A DNA stretch of 64,000 nucleotides from Mytilus trossulus (Eukaryota; Mollusca; Bivalvia; Mytilida; Mytilidae). A program made the position numbers and the translations under genes. Location: positions 31,425,883 to 31,489,882 of the forward strand of contig NC_086386.1 of assembly GCF_036588685.1 (NCBI RefSeq). Direction: 5' to 3'. The stretch's first letter is position 1. Every line of letters begins with the position of its first letter. The notes under the pieces are model-generated. The model searched no databases. It worked only from the letters and a program-made list of their open reading frames with translations, and was not told the DNA's origin. Of the stretch, positions 24,077 to 34,416 are shown one piece after another.

Positions 24077-25687
24077 ATGGATGTATTTGAAGTGCTTACT
24101 TTCTTCATATTCTTCTGCGTGGTTTTGTCCGAATTTCAATGCCCAAAACAGTTGCAGACGACAGGTTGCACGTGCAAGCAATTAATATGGTGGAACAATG
24201 AAAACAAAACAATAGTAAATTGCAGCATGGCAAATTTACAAACAGTTCCTGATTTTAAAGTTTTGAGTACGTATGAAATTTCACATCTTATTCTAAGCCA
24301 TAATAACATATCAGAAATAACATCCGGGGATTTTACTGACTTAATGATAAAGGAGATGGACATTAGTGCAAATCCTATCGTTTCATTTGAAACAGTTTCT
24401 TCCATATTACCAAGACATTTAAATACACTAATAGCAAAGAAAAGTAAAATCTCGTTGGATACAGATCTCGCGTTTTTTAGAGGATTAGAAAATCTAACTG
24501 AACTCATCCTCGACAGTAATGATTTGGAGAATGATAAACAGACACTTCCAGGAAATATCTTTAAGGATTTAAATCTAAATTCATTGAGGAAACTAAGTCT
24601 TCAAAGCTGTGAAATTGGCGGAATACATTCGAAAGCTTTCACTGGATTAAGACAACTTGAAGAGCTAGATTTGAGTTATAATTACTTGGAGGAAGTTCCG
24701 GAAGCAATTCAAAGTCTTTATCATTTATCGAAGTTAATTTTGCTGGGAAATAATGTTATGCATTTGAAAGATAACACATTTCATGGATTACAATACCTAC
24801 AAGATTTGAATCTTAATGTTAACGAGATCTCTAAAATTGACGTCCATGCTTTTTCTGGACTAGAACATTCCTTAAAAGATATAAGACTTCATTATAACAA
24901 TTTGAATACTATTCCATATGAAGCATTACGAAAACTGAAAAACTTATCGTTCCTAGTTCTCTCTAGAAATAATATCACATTGATTCCAAAAGATGCCTTC
25001 GTTGGAGTGACAAATTTAAAAATATTGGAATTGGATAGTAATACACTAACATATTACAATGAAATGTTTAATGGATTGGAAAATTCTCTAGAAACTCTGA
25101 CATTGCGCGAAACGGGACTTCGGATTCTTCCGGTACGATCGTTATTATTCTTGAAACGCTTGACCGACCTTGATGTGTCACATAACAGGATTAATAGCTT
25201 GTCATATGGGGATATTGGCAAACTCAAGTTGAAAACTGTTGATCTTAGTCATAATCATTTGACTATAATCCAACCTGATACATTTATTGGTATAAGTAGA
25301 ACAATTGGACTTGATTTAGATAACAATAAGCTCACCAACTTATCGTTTGTATTACATGTCACTCCGTGTGCATTTAGTTACATTGATGTCAGCGGAAATG
25401 ACATCATATGTGACTGTGACACAGAGAAAATAATAAATAGTGGAATCGTGTTAGGTGTTGGACCAACTGGCATTTGTAAAATAGAAGATGATATTCCGAA
25501 TTATAGGTACAGACTAGGAACAAGTGCGTTATCTAGAGAACTCGAAGATCGTTGTAATAGAACCGAACGCGTATTTGATTGCCAAACCATGGAGCTCAAA
25601 TCAAGCACTGCATCTTTAATTACAAAATCTTCAAATTTTGTTTTGACATGTACAATATTGTATTATTTAGTTTCCATGTACAGGTGA
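24077..25687 (+). CDS. Secreted or membrane-anchored leucine-rich repeat protein
   Basis: One uninterrupted coding exon of 536 residues. Residues 1-19 (MDVFEVLTFFIFFCVVLSE) are a signal peptide. An LRRNT-like cap follows with cysteines at 22, 31, 33 and 49. About a dozen LRRs of roughly 24 residues then run from 60 to 430, for example LEELDLSYNYLEEVPE, LSFLVLSRNNITLIPK and LKTVDLSHNHLTII. An LRRCT cap begins at NDIICDCDTEK. The C-terminal hydrophobic tail (FVLTCTILYYLVSMY) has almost no cytoplasmic residues after it, so a GPI anchor or a tail anchor is likely. A splice acceptor (ctttttcag) ends at 24057, so the 5' UTR is spliced. Relatives are cell-adhesion or recognition proteins such as connectin or Slit-type LRRs; no TIR domain, so it is not a Toll receptor. 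The ligand is unknown. Confidence 0.9.
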   Translation: MDVFEVLTFFIFFCVVLSEFQCPKQLQTTGCTCKQLIWWNNENKTIVNCSMANLQTVPDFKVLSTYEISHLILSHNNISEITSGDFTDLMIKEMDISANPIVSFETVSSILPRHLNTLIAKKSKISLDTDLAFFRGLENLTELILDSNDLENDKQTLPGNIFKDLNLNSLRKLSLQSCEIGGIHSKAFTGLRQLEELDLSYNYLEEVPEAIQSLYHLSKLILLGNNVMHLKDNTFHGLQYLQDLNLNVNEISKIDVHAFSGLEHSLKDIRLHYNNLNTIPYEALRKLKNLSFLVLSRNNITLIPKDAFVGVTNLKILELDSNTLTYYNEMFNGLENSLETLTLRETGLRILPVRSLLFLKRLTDLDVSHNRINSLSYGDIGKLKLKTVDLSHNHLTIIQPDTFIGISRTIGLDLDNNKLTNLSFVLHVTPCAFSYIDVSGNDIICDCDTEKIINSGIVLGVGPTGICKIEDDIPNYRYRLGTSALSRELEDRCNRTERVFDCQTMELKSSTASLITKSSNFVLTCTILYYLVSMYR

Positions 25688-26184
25688 AGTTCATACGAGC
25701 AAAGTTGTGAATTGATATCTTCCCTACCATCAGTCGACAGGACATTATTATGTTGATGAGGTGACTGAACAGGATGCAGACAGTCCTAACCGTAAACAAT
25801 CATTCCGTACAGTTGACTTTACCTGGAACTCGTCCAGTGTGCATAAAACTATATGGGTGTTGCAAAAGTGCATGATTTCTTTTAAACATGAGGAAAACAT
25901 GAAAGAAAGGTGTTCTTCAAGAACACGATGTTCATACTGAACCCTAAGCAGACTTTTTCCTTTATCAATTATATTTTACTTTATAATAGAGTTGTTGAGT
26001 TTGTAAATACGTTCAAATTTTCTTTTGGATCAGTCCCAATGAAGTTACGATGTAACACAGTACCGAAAGATTATTAAAAATGGGCTAAGTATCCTTGTGG
26101 ATAACCATTTGTTTTTATGAACGAAGCGTGATGTCTTATAATTTAAAATTAGTAAATGTTTGTAAGTTGTTGTCCAAAAATAAA
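25688..26184 (+). other. 3' UTR and poly(A) signal of the LRR gene
   Basis: AATAAA at 26179-26184 follows a stretch with no coding features. The stop overlaps a donor-like ACAG|gtgaag, so an alternative 3' end is possible. Confidence 0.45.
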
Positions 26185-26631
26185 AGTTGTTTTTAATAAA
26201 CCAGATTAGACCTACAACTTTAGGTATCTAGACTGAGATCTTGCGCTATGATTTCATTTGTCTGACAGTTGCTTTTATGTGTGTTTTTTTATATGACAGG
26301 TAGAAATTTAAAACAAATTTACTGCCGGATTAGGTAAGGGTATATCTTCTTAATTCGTTTGTGAAGCCCCCACCCTTCCTCACAAGAAGAACATACAAAA
26401 TAATTGAACACAATGAATATTTCATAAAACAATACTTGTGCGTTATATCCAAAATAAAAATGATATGGAATTCATTAGTATGACATAGCACGTGATTTCT
26501 GTATCCATTAGGTTATTTCATAGATGGATTCATATATATTCTATTGGATTAAAGAATTTTGTACATCAGTTAACTTTTGATATACAGAATACTTGGGATT
26601 TTACATCGTGGTAAACGTGAGGGCATTCCGA

Positions 26632-27179
26632 ATTCTAATGCAATTTGTATGTAACAATTATTTTCATTGGCTAAAAGTTGCCGTCAAATCCACAGTTGAC
26701 CAGGCGTTACTAAGGAGGGACAACCATTTTGAAATGATTGAATCAACAAATGTTCGACTACTACTATATAAACGAAAATAAAACATCACCTACCTCGAAT
26801 TCGCCGTTTTAATGTAATTTTATCCGAATTTGAAGCGTACAGGTAACGTAATATCATCCAGTTTGTAAGTTTTCATTTGTATGACGTCACGTTTACCAAT
26901 GACGGCTTTGCGCCAAAATCGTTCATGACGTTACGCGGATTTTTTTTTATTTGTCAAATTTAGACATTTTTCAAAGTTTTATCGTATTATTTCTTTTTGT
27001 AATGCATTAGAATCGGAATAACAGTACTGTAGTTGAAGAGTTGCCACCGTCAATTTTGATTTGACGGTCGCAAATCTCCGTTTTACTGTCTCCGCTACGC
27101 GTCGCCAGTAAAACTGCATTTGCGACCGTCAAATCTACAATTGACGGTGGCAACTCTTCAACTACAGTACTGTTATTCC
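26632..27179 (+). mobile_element. Hairpin-ended repeat element, copy 1
   Basis: About 548 bp, found again at 55197-55745 with high identity. The left end attctaatgca recurs inverted at about 27004 (tgcattagaat). A 165-bp palindrome then ends the element (27015-27179: ggaataacagtactgtagtt ... actacagtactgttattcc). The interior is non-coding and includes TGACGTCAC. Confidence 0.85.
27015..27179. repeat. 165-bp near-perfect palindrome
   Basis: The arms pair from the outer ends inwards through gaagagttgccaccgtcaat, tgacggtcgcaaat and ttttactg. The loop region is ctccgctacgcgtcgc. An identically sized palindrome lies at 55581-55745. Confidence 0.9.
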
Positions 27180-27289
27180 TTAATTATTGCTGCCGACGAG
27201 ATTTCCACTTCCGTAACTTTCGTGTTTGACTGGTAACCGATCTTTATACAGATAAATACACGGATATATCGAGGGAAAAAAAAACATTC

Positions 27290-27350
27290 CTTATATAGAT
27301 ATAGGAGGATGCGGTACGAGTGCCAATGAGAGAACTCTCCATCCAAGTAA
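27290..27350 (-). repeat. Fragment of GAGAGTTGTCTCATTGGCA-family repeat
   Basis: Reverse-orientation 3' end: gtacgagtgccaatgagaga, actctccatccaag. Confidence 0.6.
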
Positions 27351-27869
27351 CAGTTAATAAAAGTAAACCATTATAGATTAATTTACTGTCGCTTGTTATA
27401 AATTCCTTTCTTAAATGTATAGTCATACAAATATTTGTGTTTAGTTCATAAATTAATAATATGAAACGTTTTGTCGTTAAATATATATATGTATAGGTAA
27501 AAAAACATTCTTAATATATATGCACACGTACCGAAACATTGTGTTAACGCATGAGAAGAATATCTCAAGAACGTTTTGTGGCAATCTTAGATTGGTGTTG
27601 CGGGAAAGTATGAATGCCTACTCTAATCCAATCTATTAGAAAAATCGATTTTTTACATGCACTTATTTGCATTGCACTATTATTAAAATAGTAGAAAAGA
27701 AAGATATGCAAATTGATAAAATTTATATATACATTTCATTGTGTAATCATACGTTTTTTGATTGAGTTAAGTCTGCCAATTGATATTTTATCGTATGTTT
27801 TTCTATGTTGTGATGTTATGCTATTGTTTCAGAAAAAGGGAGAAGGTTTGGGCCCATTAAAACGTTTAA

Positions 27870-28175
27870 TCCCGCTGCAAATGTTTGCACCTGTCCTAAG
27901 TCAGGAATCTGATGTACAGTAGTTGTCGTTTGTTTTTGTAATATACGTGTTTCTCGTTTCTCGTTTTGTTTATATAGATAAGGCCGTTGGTTTTCCCGTT
28001 TGAATGGTTTTACACTAGCAATTTTGGGGCCCTTTATAGCTTGTTGTTCGGTGTGAGCCAAGGCTCCGTGTTGAAGGCCGTACTTTAACCTATAATGGTT
28101 TAATTTTTAAATTGTTATTTGGATGGAGAGTTGTCTCATTGGCACTGACACCACATCTTCCTATATCTATGTAAC
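27870..28175 (+). repeat. Dispersed GAGAGTTGTCTCATTGGCA-family repeat
   Basis: Near-duplicate of the 15.8-kb copy: ctgcaaatgtttgcacctgt, tagttgtcgtttgtttttgt, ttttggggccctttatagct, aggccgtactttaacctata, and the 3' end ggagagttgtctcattggca. Confidence 0.85.
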
Positions 28176-28194
28176 TGTTATATAGAGAATAATA

Positions 28195-28925
28195 CATGGC
28201 AACATCCGTATCATATATAAAGGCAACAGTAGTATACCGCTGTTCAAAACTCATAAATCCATGGACAAAAAACAAAATCGGGGTAACAAACTAAAACCGA
28301 AGGAAACGCATTAAATATAAGAGGAGAACAACGACATAACACCGAAACGTAACACACACAGAAACGGACCAAGCATCAGACAAAACACCACGAGAATAAC
28401 AAATATAACATGAAAACCAAATACATGAATTTGGGATAGACAAGTACCGTGCCACGTCTTATCTCAATATCTTAAAAATAAGAGAAAACACAAACGACTC
28501 AACGTTAAAATGCAACACACACATAAACGAACAATAATACAACAATGGCCATCTTCCTGACTTGGTACAGGACACTTTTAAAGGGGAATAAAAGTGGTGG
28601 GTTGAACCTGGTTTTGTGACATGCCAAACCTCGCACTTTAATGGCATAGTTAAATATAACATTGAGATGACAACATAATATTACAGGATTACAATACAAA
28701 TAAATAGGAGAACATATTAGACAAAGAAAAACATGATAAATAGATAACAAAAAGCATCAGGTTTAAAATTCAATACGCCAAAAACGCGCCTTGTCCACAC
28801 AAAAATCAACAGTGACGCCCAAATATAAAAGATCGAAAGTGAAAAAAGTACAAAGTTGTACAGCACTGAAGATCAAACGTTGAAAAGGTTTCGCCAAATA
28901 CGGCATTGTTTTTATGCCTGAGATA
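28195..28925 (+). repeat. Composite dispersed repeat, copy 2
   Basis: Left module: gcaacagtagtataccgctg, ccatggacaaaaaacaaaat, gaaacgcattaaatataaga, cttggtacaggacac, gaacctggttttgtga. Right module from about 28770: atacgccaaaaacgcgcctt, gtgacgccc, gtacaaagttgtacagcact, cgccaaatacgg. Same order as at 8.06 and 48.0 kb. Confidence 0.85.
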
Positions 28926-29660
28926 AGAACATTCTTATTATATATTATTATCTTATATCTTATTATCATATGTCGTATCATCCCGAGACATCAATATCAG
29001 CCCAAGGGCCTTTAGGCCCGAGGGATGATATTAGTCGAGGGTGATACGGCATGTGATACGGATTTTGCCATGTATTATACGCTTTATCATATTTTTCAAC
29101 AGAAAAGTATTATATTATATGAACTGTTTTTTTATCCATAGCACTGGGTTACCTTCAGTTCAACTTGTTTCAAAGGCCTTAAAAGAACTGCTCAATTACT
29201 TATCCGAAGCACCTTACAATTTGCGTGCTGTTGTTTTAAAAAAAATATTTTGTTTCTTTATATTGTATTTATTTGCATGTTTTGTTCTTTTTAAAGTTGC
29301 ATTTAGTGTGCCAAAAATATGAAAACTTGACGTTCGTGATGTCACATACAATATAGAAAACTTGACGTTCGTGACGTCACATACCAAACAATGACGTCAT
29401 TAAAAAAATTGACCTATTTTGAGGAAACTTTTTCTTGAGCAAAAAAAATAAATCTGACTTCATGTAAAAAAAAAAAGAAAAAAAGTAGGGGTGTGATAAA
29501 GGGTAGGGGTGCGACAAAGGGTATGCGATAAAGGGTAGGGGTGTGATAAAGGGTATGCGATAAAGGGTGCGCATCAAAGTTGCGCGATATGGATTAAACA
29601 GCAGGCTATTTATCACATATGCAAAACTACTGTATTTACTACTAAACATATGATAAATTA
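28925..29660. repeat. Complex repeat with palindromes and a minisatellite
   Basis: Contains gggcctttaggccc inside a larger inverted block (gtatcatcccgagacatcaa against the region ending gagggtgatacgg), a direct doublet gaaaacttgacgttcgtgat / gaaaacttgacgttcgtgac at 29318 and 29355, and the minisatellite annotated separately. No reading frame with a domain. Probably a non-autonomous transposon of unknown type. Confidence 0.6.
29486..29582 (+). repeat. Minisatellite, units of GATAAAGGGTAGGGGTGT type
   Basis: Alternating units gtaggggtgtgataaaggg, gtaggggtgcgacaaaggg and gtatgcgataaaggg repeat about six times. Its translation gives only low-complexity peptides. Confidence 0.8.
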
Positions 29661-29734
29661 ATTTAATGTATATCAACAAACCAGAGTATACTGATTTTTA
29701 TCGGTAGTTCGTATCTTTTCCCTTTGATCCTACT

Positions 29735-29967
29735 GCCTAATATTTTCGAGTATCAACGTACTGGCTGTATCACTGAAAATATTAGGCAATACATTGCGTG
29801 ACTTCATATTTACATTGCGTGACGTCATAATTACCGATAAACAGAATAATAGGCAGTTTCGTTTTTGATACTGACTATATCATGTTGAATATCTTAACTC
29901 GCCCTAACGAGCTCGTCTAGATATTCCACATAATAAAGTCAGTATCAAAAACTCAACTACCTATTGT
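29735..29967. repeat. Two adjacent palindromes
   Basis: First, gcctaatattttc pairs perfectly with gaaaatattaggc (29736-29788). Second, aataggcagtttcgtttttg near 29847 pairs with caaaaactcaactacctatt ending near 29965, enclosing tgatactgac/gtcagtatca and gaatatcttaactcg/cgtctagatattcc. The structure suggests a compact fold-back element. Confidence 0.7.
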
Positions 29968-30189
29968 TCTATATGTATCACTACAATATAATAGTTATTA
30001 AGGTTACTAGGTTGAATTATCTGTCATTTATTCATCATCCAGACTTGTCTCAGAACACAATATATCTCTGTACATTAAACTCCGTTTAAGGTATAGAGAT
30101 AGAATATTTTTCTGAGACGAGAGCTTTTGACCACCCGCAAGAACTTGCTGTTATCCGATGTTCAGTACTTCAGTACTTTGATTTGGAAT

Positions 30190-30870
30190 GTTATTAGCCT
30201 ATCGTCTTTCTCTCTAAAGTTGACCAGTCTTAGTGCCGCATGGTATTTGTCCTTATTACTAGTTGGCATTAGTAAACGCTTGATACGAGTTTCGCTACAT
30301 GGTGTTGTACCATCTTTATTCTATGTACATCCTTTTTCTCGTGAGTGAGGTCACATAACGAGCTGCTGTATTCAATAAGTGGTCTCATTAGTACCAGATA
30401 TGTTTTTAGTATGCCTGTTATTGATGTTTTGTGGACTATTGGGTTAATTTCTTTTTATATACTATAGTTGTTAGGTAGCCTTATTTACGTTTTTGTGATG
30501 TGTTTATTTAGTAGTTTATTTTCAAGTTCAACTCCAAGATAGGGATTAGGTTAACATCTATTAAGTGGGGATATTAGGATTTATTGATTGATATCTAGGA
30601 TGTAATAAGTTAGCTGTAGCATTTAGCACTTTTTGATGTCAAAATATACTTTCCAGTTTAGAGACTACCTTAAGTTTTTAACCCTGCAAGATCGTTTTGA
30701 AGTATTTTGATATCTGTAGGAGATTGGATGTTTCTGTACACCAAGCAATCGTCTGCAACAGTCCTATACTTGCCCCTAAACAGAGATTGTAGGTACAGCA
30801 CAACCTTCTCACCCTCTTCTTTGAAGACTGTACAGGAAATGTTGTCTGGTCTTGCACCTTTTCTTAGGTT
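30190..30870 (-). pseudogene. Non-LTR retrotransposon reverse transcriptase fossil
   Basis: On the minus strand, going down from about 30858, the frame reads GARPDNISCTVFKEE (the KAPGPDNIP.~LK block), then after a short gap YRTVADDCLVYR (the catalytic F/Y-ADD box) and IKILQNDLAGLKT, then a degraded LGVELENKLL, then LVLMRPLIEYSSSLCDLT and HRIKMVQHHVAKLV, the typical tail of jockey/CR1-type reverse transcriptases (VRPxLEYAssVWdP). Stops and frame changes are frequent. The palm segments normally found between PDNI and ADD are missing, so it is internally deleted as well as mutated. Confidence 0.8.
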
Positions 30871-31029
30871 TATTTTCTATTACAGTTTAACTACACCGGG
30901 TGTTTGTTATACTAAAAGCTATCATAGGACTGTCTGATGATATTTGTAACTCTGGTAATTAAGGATTTTGGTGTAATACCTGATATAAGAAAAAGCAGAT
31001 TCTTATTGCTGGTTATGTACATATACATT

Positions 31030-31440
31030 CTACCGCTGCATCGAGTGTGATATTATATGTATCCCCTCGAGACAGTTAAATTTTCAAATTTAAAACACGA
31101 GGCTCGCCGAGCTTTAAAATTTAACTGTCGAGAGTGGATAAATATCGTGTTACACGAGATTTGGTGGTGGAATCTGTTTCTCTAATGATTTTCAAATAAA
31201 AACCAGGCAACATTTTTCCTTCTTTTCGAGTGATCTGCAAAAAGATATGTTATTTCTACGTGACGTCATCAGGCATGGTCGCCTTTTTTAATGCCGTCAC
31301 AATAGGCGATTCAGAGGAAAGCCACCAAATTCAAAGTCATAATCCGATTTTAACTAATGAAGAACTGAGATCAAACGAACCACACGTTGATTATGTTTTT
31401 AAGACAATGGGTGCAGACAGGGATAAATTGACGAAGAATT
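31030..31440 (+). repeat. Dispersed repeat with ACAGTTAAATTTT hairpin
   Basis: cctcgagacagttaaatttt near 31065 pairs with aaaatttaactgtcgagagt near 31113, around acacgaggctcgccgagc. Downstream, tggtggaatctgtttctcta and catggtcgccttttttaatg recur inverted at 61.1-61.3 kb. The short open frame 31230-31442 lies wholly in this repeat and is not called as a gene. Confidence 0.7.
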
Positions 31441-32084
31441 AGAGAAATTTGCTTTTCCTTCTGTGCCGGTCAATTGTATCGTTTCTATTCTTTTCTCATG
31501 ATAGTGATGTTAGTACTGATGTTGGATTTCTTTTAAAAGTTTTATTTTATGAACTGTTGTTTGGCGTTTAGTGTTTTCGTTAATGACATGGTCGTCTATT
31601 GATTTTCAATTTATGAGTTTGAATTTCCCTTTGGTATCTTTTGCCTCTAAAGAAGAACATATTCTTTCAATTTGTAATTTGCTTTGAAATAGGTATATTT
31701 TATCAAGGGCACAGAAGTCAAGTGTATTAATACAATTGCAAGTTAAAAAAAAAGACTTTTTGATTTTATTATTTATCACATCTAATGTATGCTCTCCCTA
31801 GAAAAGGTAGTTTCACATAACTTTGAATCCTCGCTTTGATTGCTGATGATATCAATTTTGATAAGTTGGTATATATGTTTGGTTTTCAAGTGAATCGTCA
31901 ATACCTAGTTCGTTTATCAAGCAATTTATGTAATGTGATTAACTCAATAAAACGATGTTGTTTGGGGCTTTATCTTCGACTTCGAGGACAATTAAATGTC
32001 TGACTGTGTATATTTTTGTTTGTTAAAATCCAACCACATATCATTTATGTCACTGCAATTATGACACACATAACTATTATTATC

Positions 32085-32460
32085 CTGGTAGCCTTGATAA
32101 CTATTTACACCACTGGGTCGATGCCATTGCTGGTGGCCGTTTTGTCCACGAGGGTATCACCAGCCCAGTAGTCAGCACTTCGGTGTTGACATGAATATCC
32201 ATTGTATGGTCATTTAAAAAAAAAAATCCTGATACAAAACTTTGAATTTTTCGAAAAACTTAGAATTTCTTATCTCAGGAATAAATTACCTTAGTCGTAT
32301 TTGGCACACGTTTTTGGAATGTTTGGTCCCTAATGCTCTTTAACTTTGTACTTGCTTGGTTTTATTACTATTTGATCAGAGCGTCACTGATGAGTCTTAA
32401 TGTAGACGAAACGTACGTTTGGCGTATTAAATTACAATCCTGGTATCTTTGAGATCTATT
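32085..32460 (-). repeat. Full-length ACGCGCGTTTCGTCTAC repeat, reverse orientation
   Basis: Reads ccactgggtcgatgccattg, gggtatcaccagcccagtag, tcagcacttcggtgttgaca, tatttggcacacgtttttgg, gcgtcactgatgagtctt, gtagacgaaacgtacgtttg and then cctggtatctttgagat. It is the complement of the 44.94-45.31 kb copy. Confidence 0.85.
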
Positions 32461-33274
32461 AGGATACACATGTGTTATGTTTTTGTTTGTTTGTTTGTTT
32501 GGTATTCTGTTATTTAAATGATATATTAGACAGGAGAATAAAAAAGTTGACGCACTAGGCCGGTTGGTGTTGGTAAAAGATCTTTAGAAGACATTAATAT
32601 ATTTATTCACTACTGTCCCGGCTCAAACCAATTGGCAAATTACTGATATCGTTGATTAATGCTTGGTCACTTGTGTTATTTTTTATATGTCATTTCAGTT
32701 CTATATCTTTGTATAGTCAATACTGTGTTTTCTATACTGACTGCAATCATTTTATCGGCTAGATATAAGCAATATGCACACATTCTGTTAGTTTAAACAT
32801 ATTTTATTTGCTTAAATGTGCAAAAGGGATGAGACAGAAGTTAATCAAACTTATATAGTTTTCTCCCATAACAATTTATAACAATAGAATATTTACAAAG
32901 CATGCATGCAAATAATACATTACACGTTCTGTTATCGTACACACAGACATTGCATTGTGGACGTAATGAAAACTTCTCACTTATAAAAGACAGTTTTAAG
33001 ATAATTCCTCTCTAACCTCTAACTCTCGGTAAGGAACATCTTGAACTTGCAGTGAACTCAGACTTAGTAAAACGTTCCCAGTGTCTGAGCAGAAAGTTGA
33101 CGAACCAGGAAATGTCGAAGAATGTATCGTCCTTTTTGTAAAAAAATAATTGAAATATACCATGCCAAGACCTTGTTGATAAATATTCCGTATCGACTTG
33201 ACACGATGGTCTTGAAGTATAGACTCTTAGTACTAACGTTGTTTATCATCTTCACGTAACGTGTTATAGTAATA

Positions 33275-33460
33275 TGAGGGGGAGGACAGGGGGTACCCTT
33301 CTCTCTTTTCCCGCCCCTCTTCTCCTTTCTCCTACCCCTCTTCTCCTTATTTTTTTTTTAATTTACCGGAAAAAAAACTTTTTCTCCTTTCTCCTACCCC
33401 CTTTCTCCTTTCTCCTACCCCCTGTCTCCCTGTCTCCCTTACCCCTGTCCTCCCCCTCTA
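33275..33460. repeat. Polypyrimidine fold-back element
   Basis: tgagggggaggacaggggg at 33275 pairs with cccctgtcctccccctct ending 33460. Between them are repeated tttctcctacccc units and an interruption ttaccggaaaaaaaac. The strand asymmetry and mirror-like runs would favour triplex or hairpin structure. The open frame across it is low complexity and not a gene. Confidence 0.8.
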
Positions 33461-34330
33461 TTATATGTCTTTTTGAATATTACTTTTACTGTTTAGTCTA
33501 TTTTTGATGATATCTATTTGTCGTGGCTCGATATTTATACACCCATCATTGTGTAAGGTAAATTATTGTAATCTTGTGATTCATTTATGTGCCTTGTCTA
33601 TATGCCATTTTATGTTTCTTTGTTATCCCTTAGTTTTTGTGTATAGTAATTAAAATTATAACACAAAGTTGACTGTTGTACACATATTTTGGCATTTTCA
33701 CCTTTTGTGTGTGTTTGTTTTGCGGTCACATTGTTGTCAATTTAATGTATTTGTTGCGACTGTTATACAAATGAGAGTCTTATCTAACTATAAAATCAGG
33801 TTAAATCCACCATTTTCAACTAACTACATGTGACAGTTTTTATCCTTTCATTTGATGTGTTTGAGCTTTTTTGAAACAGTCGTTTTGAATTTGCCGGAGT
33901 TGGGTGTTTTTGTGATAATAATGTCTACATATTATGTCCTTGTTATCTACTTAGTTTCATTAAATTCTGTTGTATTATTTCAGAGGCGATAAAAACTGCT
34001 GCCGTAGTATACTTAGATCATAATTTTAAGTTCAAATGGGCTTCACTTTCTGCCTATATGCACTCTTACATATTATGTTCTTCGTAGTTACAAAGATTCA
34101 TGACATACAGTTGTGTAGTTTCAGAAGAGTGCCATGACAAGAACAAGACTGACGGACGGACTGACTGACCGACGGACGGGTCAAAACATTATACCATTCG
34201 GAAATTTGTTTCGTGGGGTATAAAAATTCCCGAACTGATTTCTTTGTGATTTATTAAAGATATTGTTTTGTAAATAAATAACTGCAAAAACTAACAAATA
34301 AAAATAACAGATTACAGCAACCATTCTACT
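33461..34330. other. Intergenic, repeat fragments only
   Basis: Contains a worn repeat at about 33790-33930 (aaatcaggttaaatccacca, tttgatgtgtttgagctttt) and a (gacggacg)-type run at about 34148-34182. No gene. Confidence 0.5.
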
Positions 34331-34337
34331 TTCTAAT

Positions 34338-34343
34338 TTTATT
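34338..34343 (-). terminator. Poly(A) signal of the B-box gene
   Basis: TTTATT on the plus strand, AATAAA on the minus strand, about 75 bp beyond the stop codon. Confidence 0.5.
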
Positions 34344-34416
34344 TGTTTATATACACACACATCATGGTATTAAAGTTCATCTTTCAATATCTTTTTTAAT
34401 GTCTTAGATTGTATTT

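Noticed and set aside
24136..24507. 123-residue minus-strand frame over the LRR gene
   Set aside because: Shadow of the LRR coding exon on the opposite strand.
26593..26781. Short plus-strand frame near 26.6 kb
   Set aside because: Overlaps the hairpin-ended repeat whose second copy does not keep the frame.
29377..29679. 100-residue minus-strand frame rich in Pro, Leu and Ser
   Set aside because: Translation of the GATAAAGGG minisatellite; low complexity.
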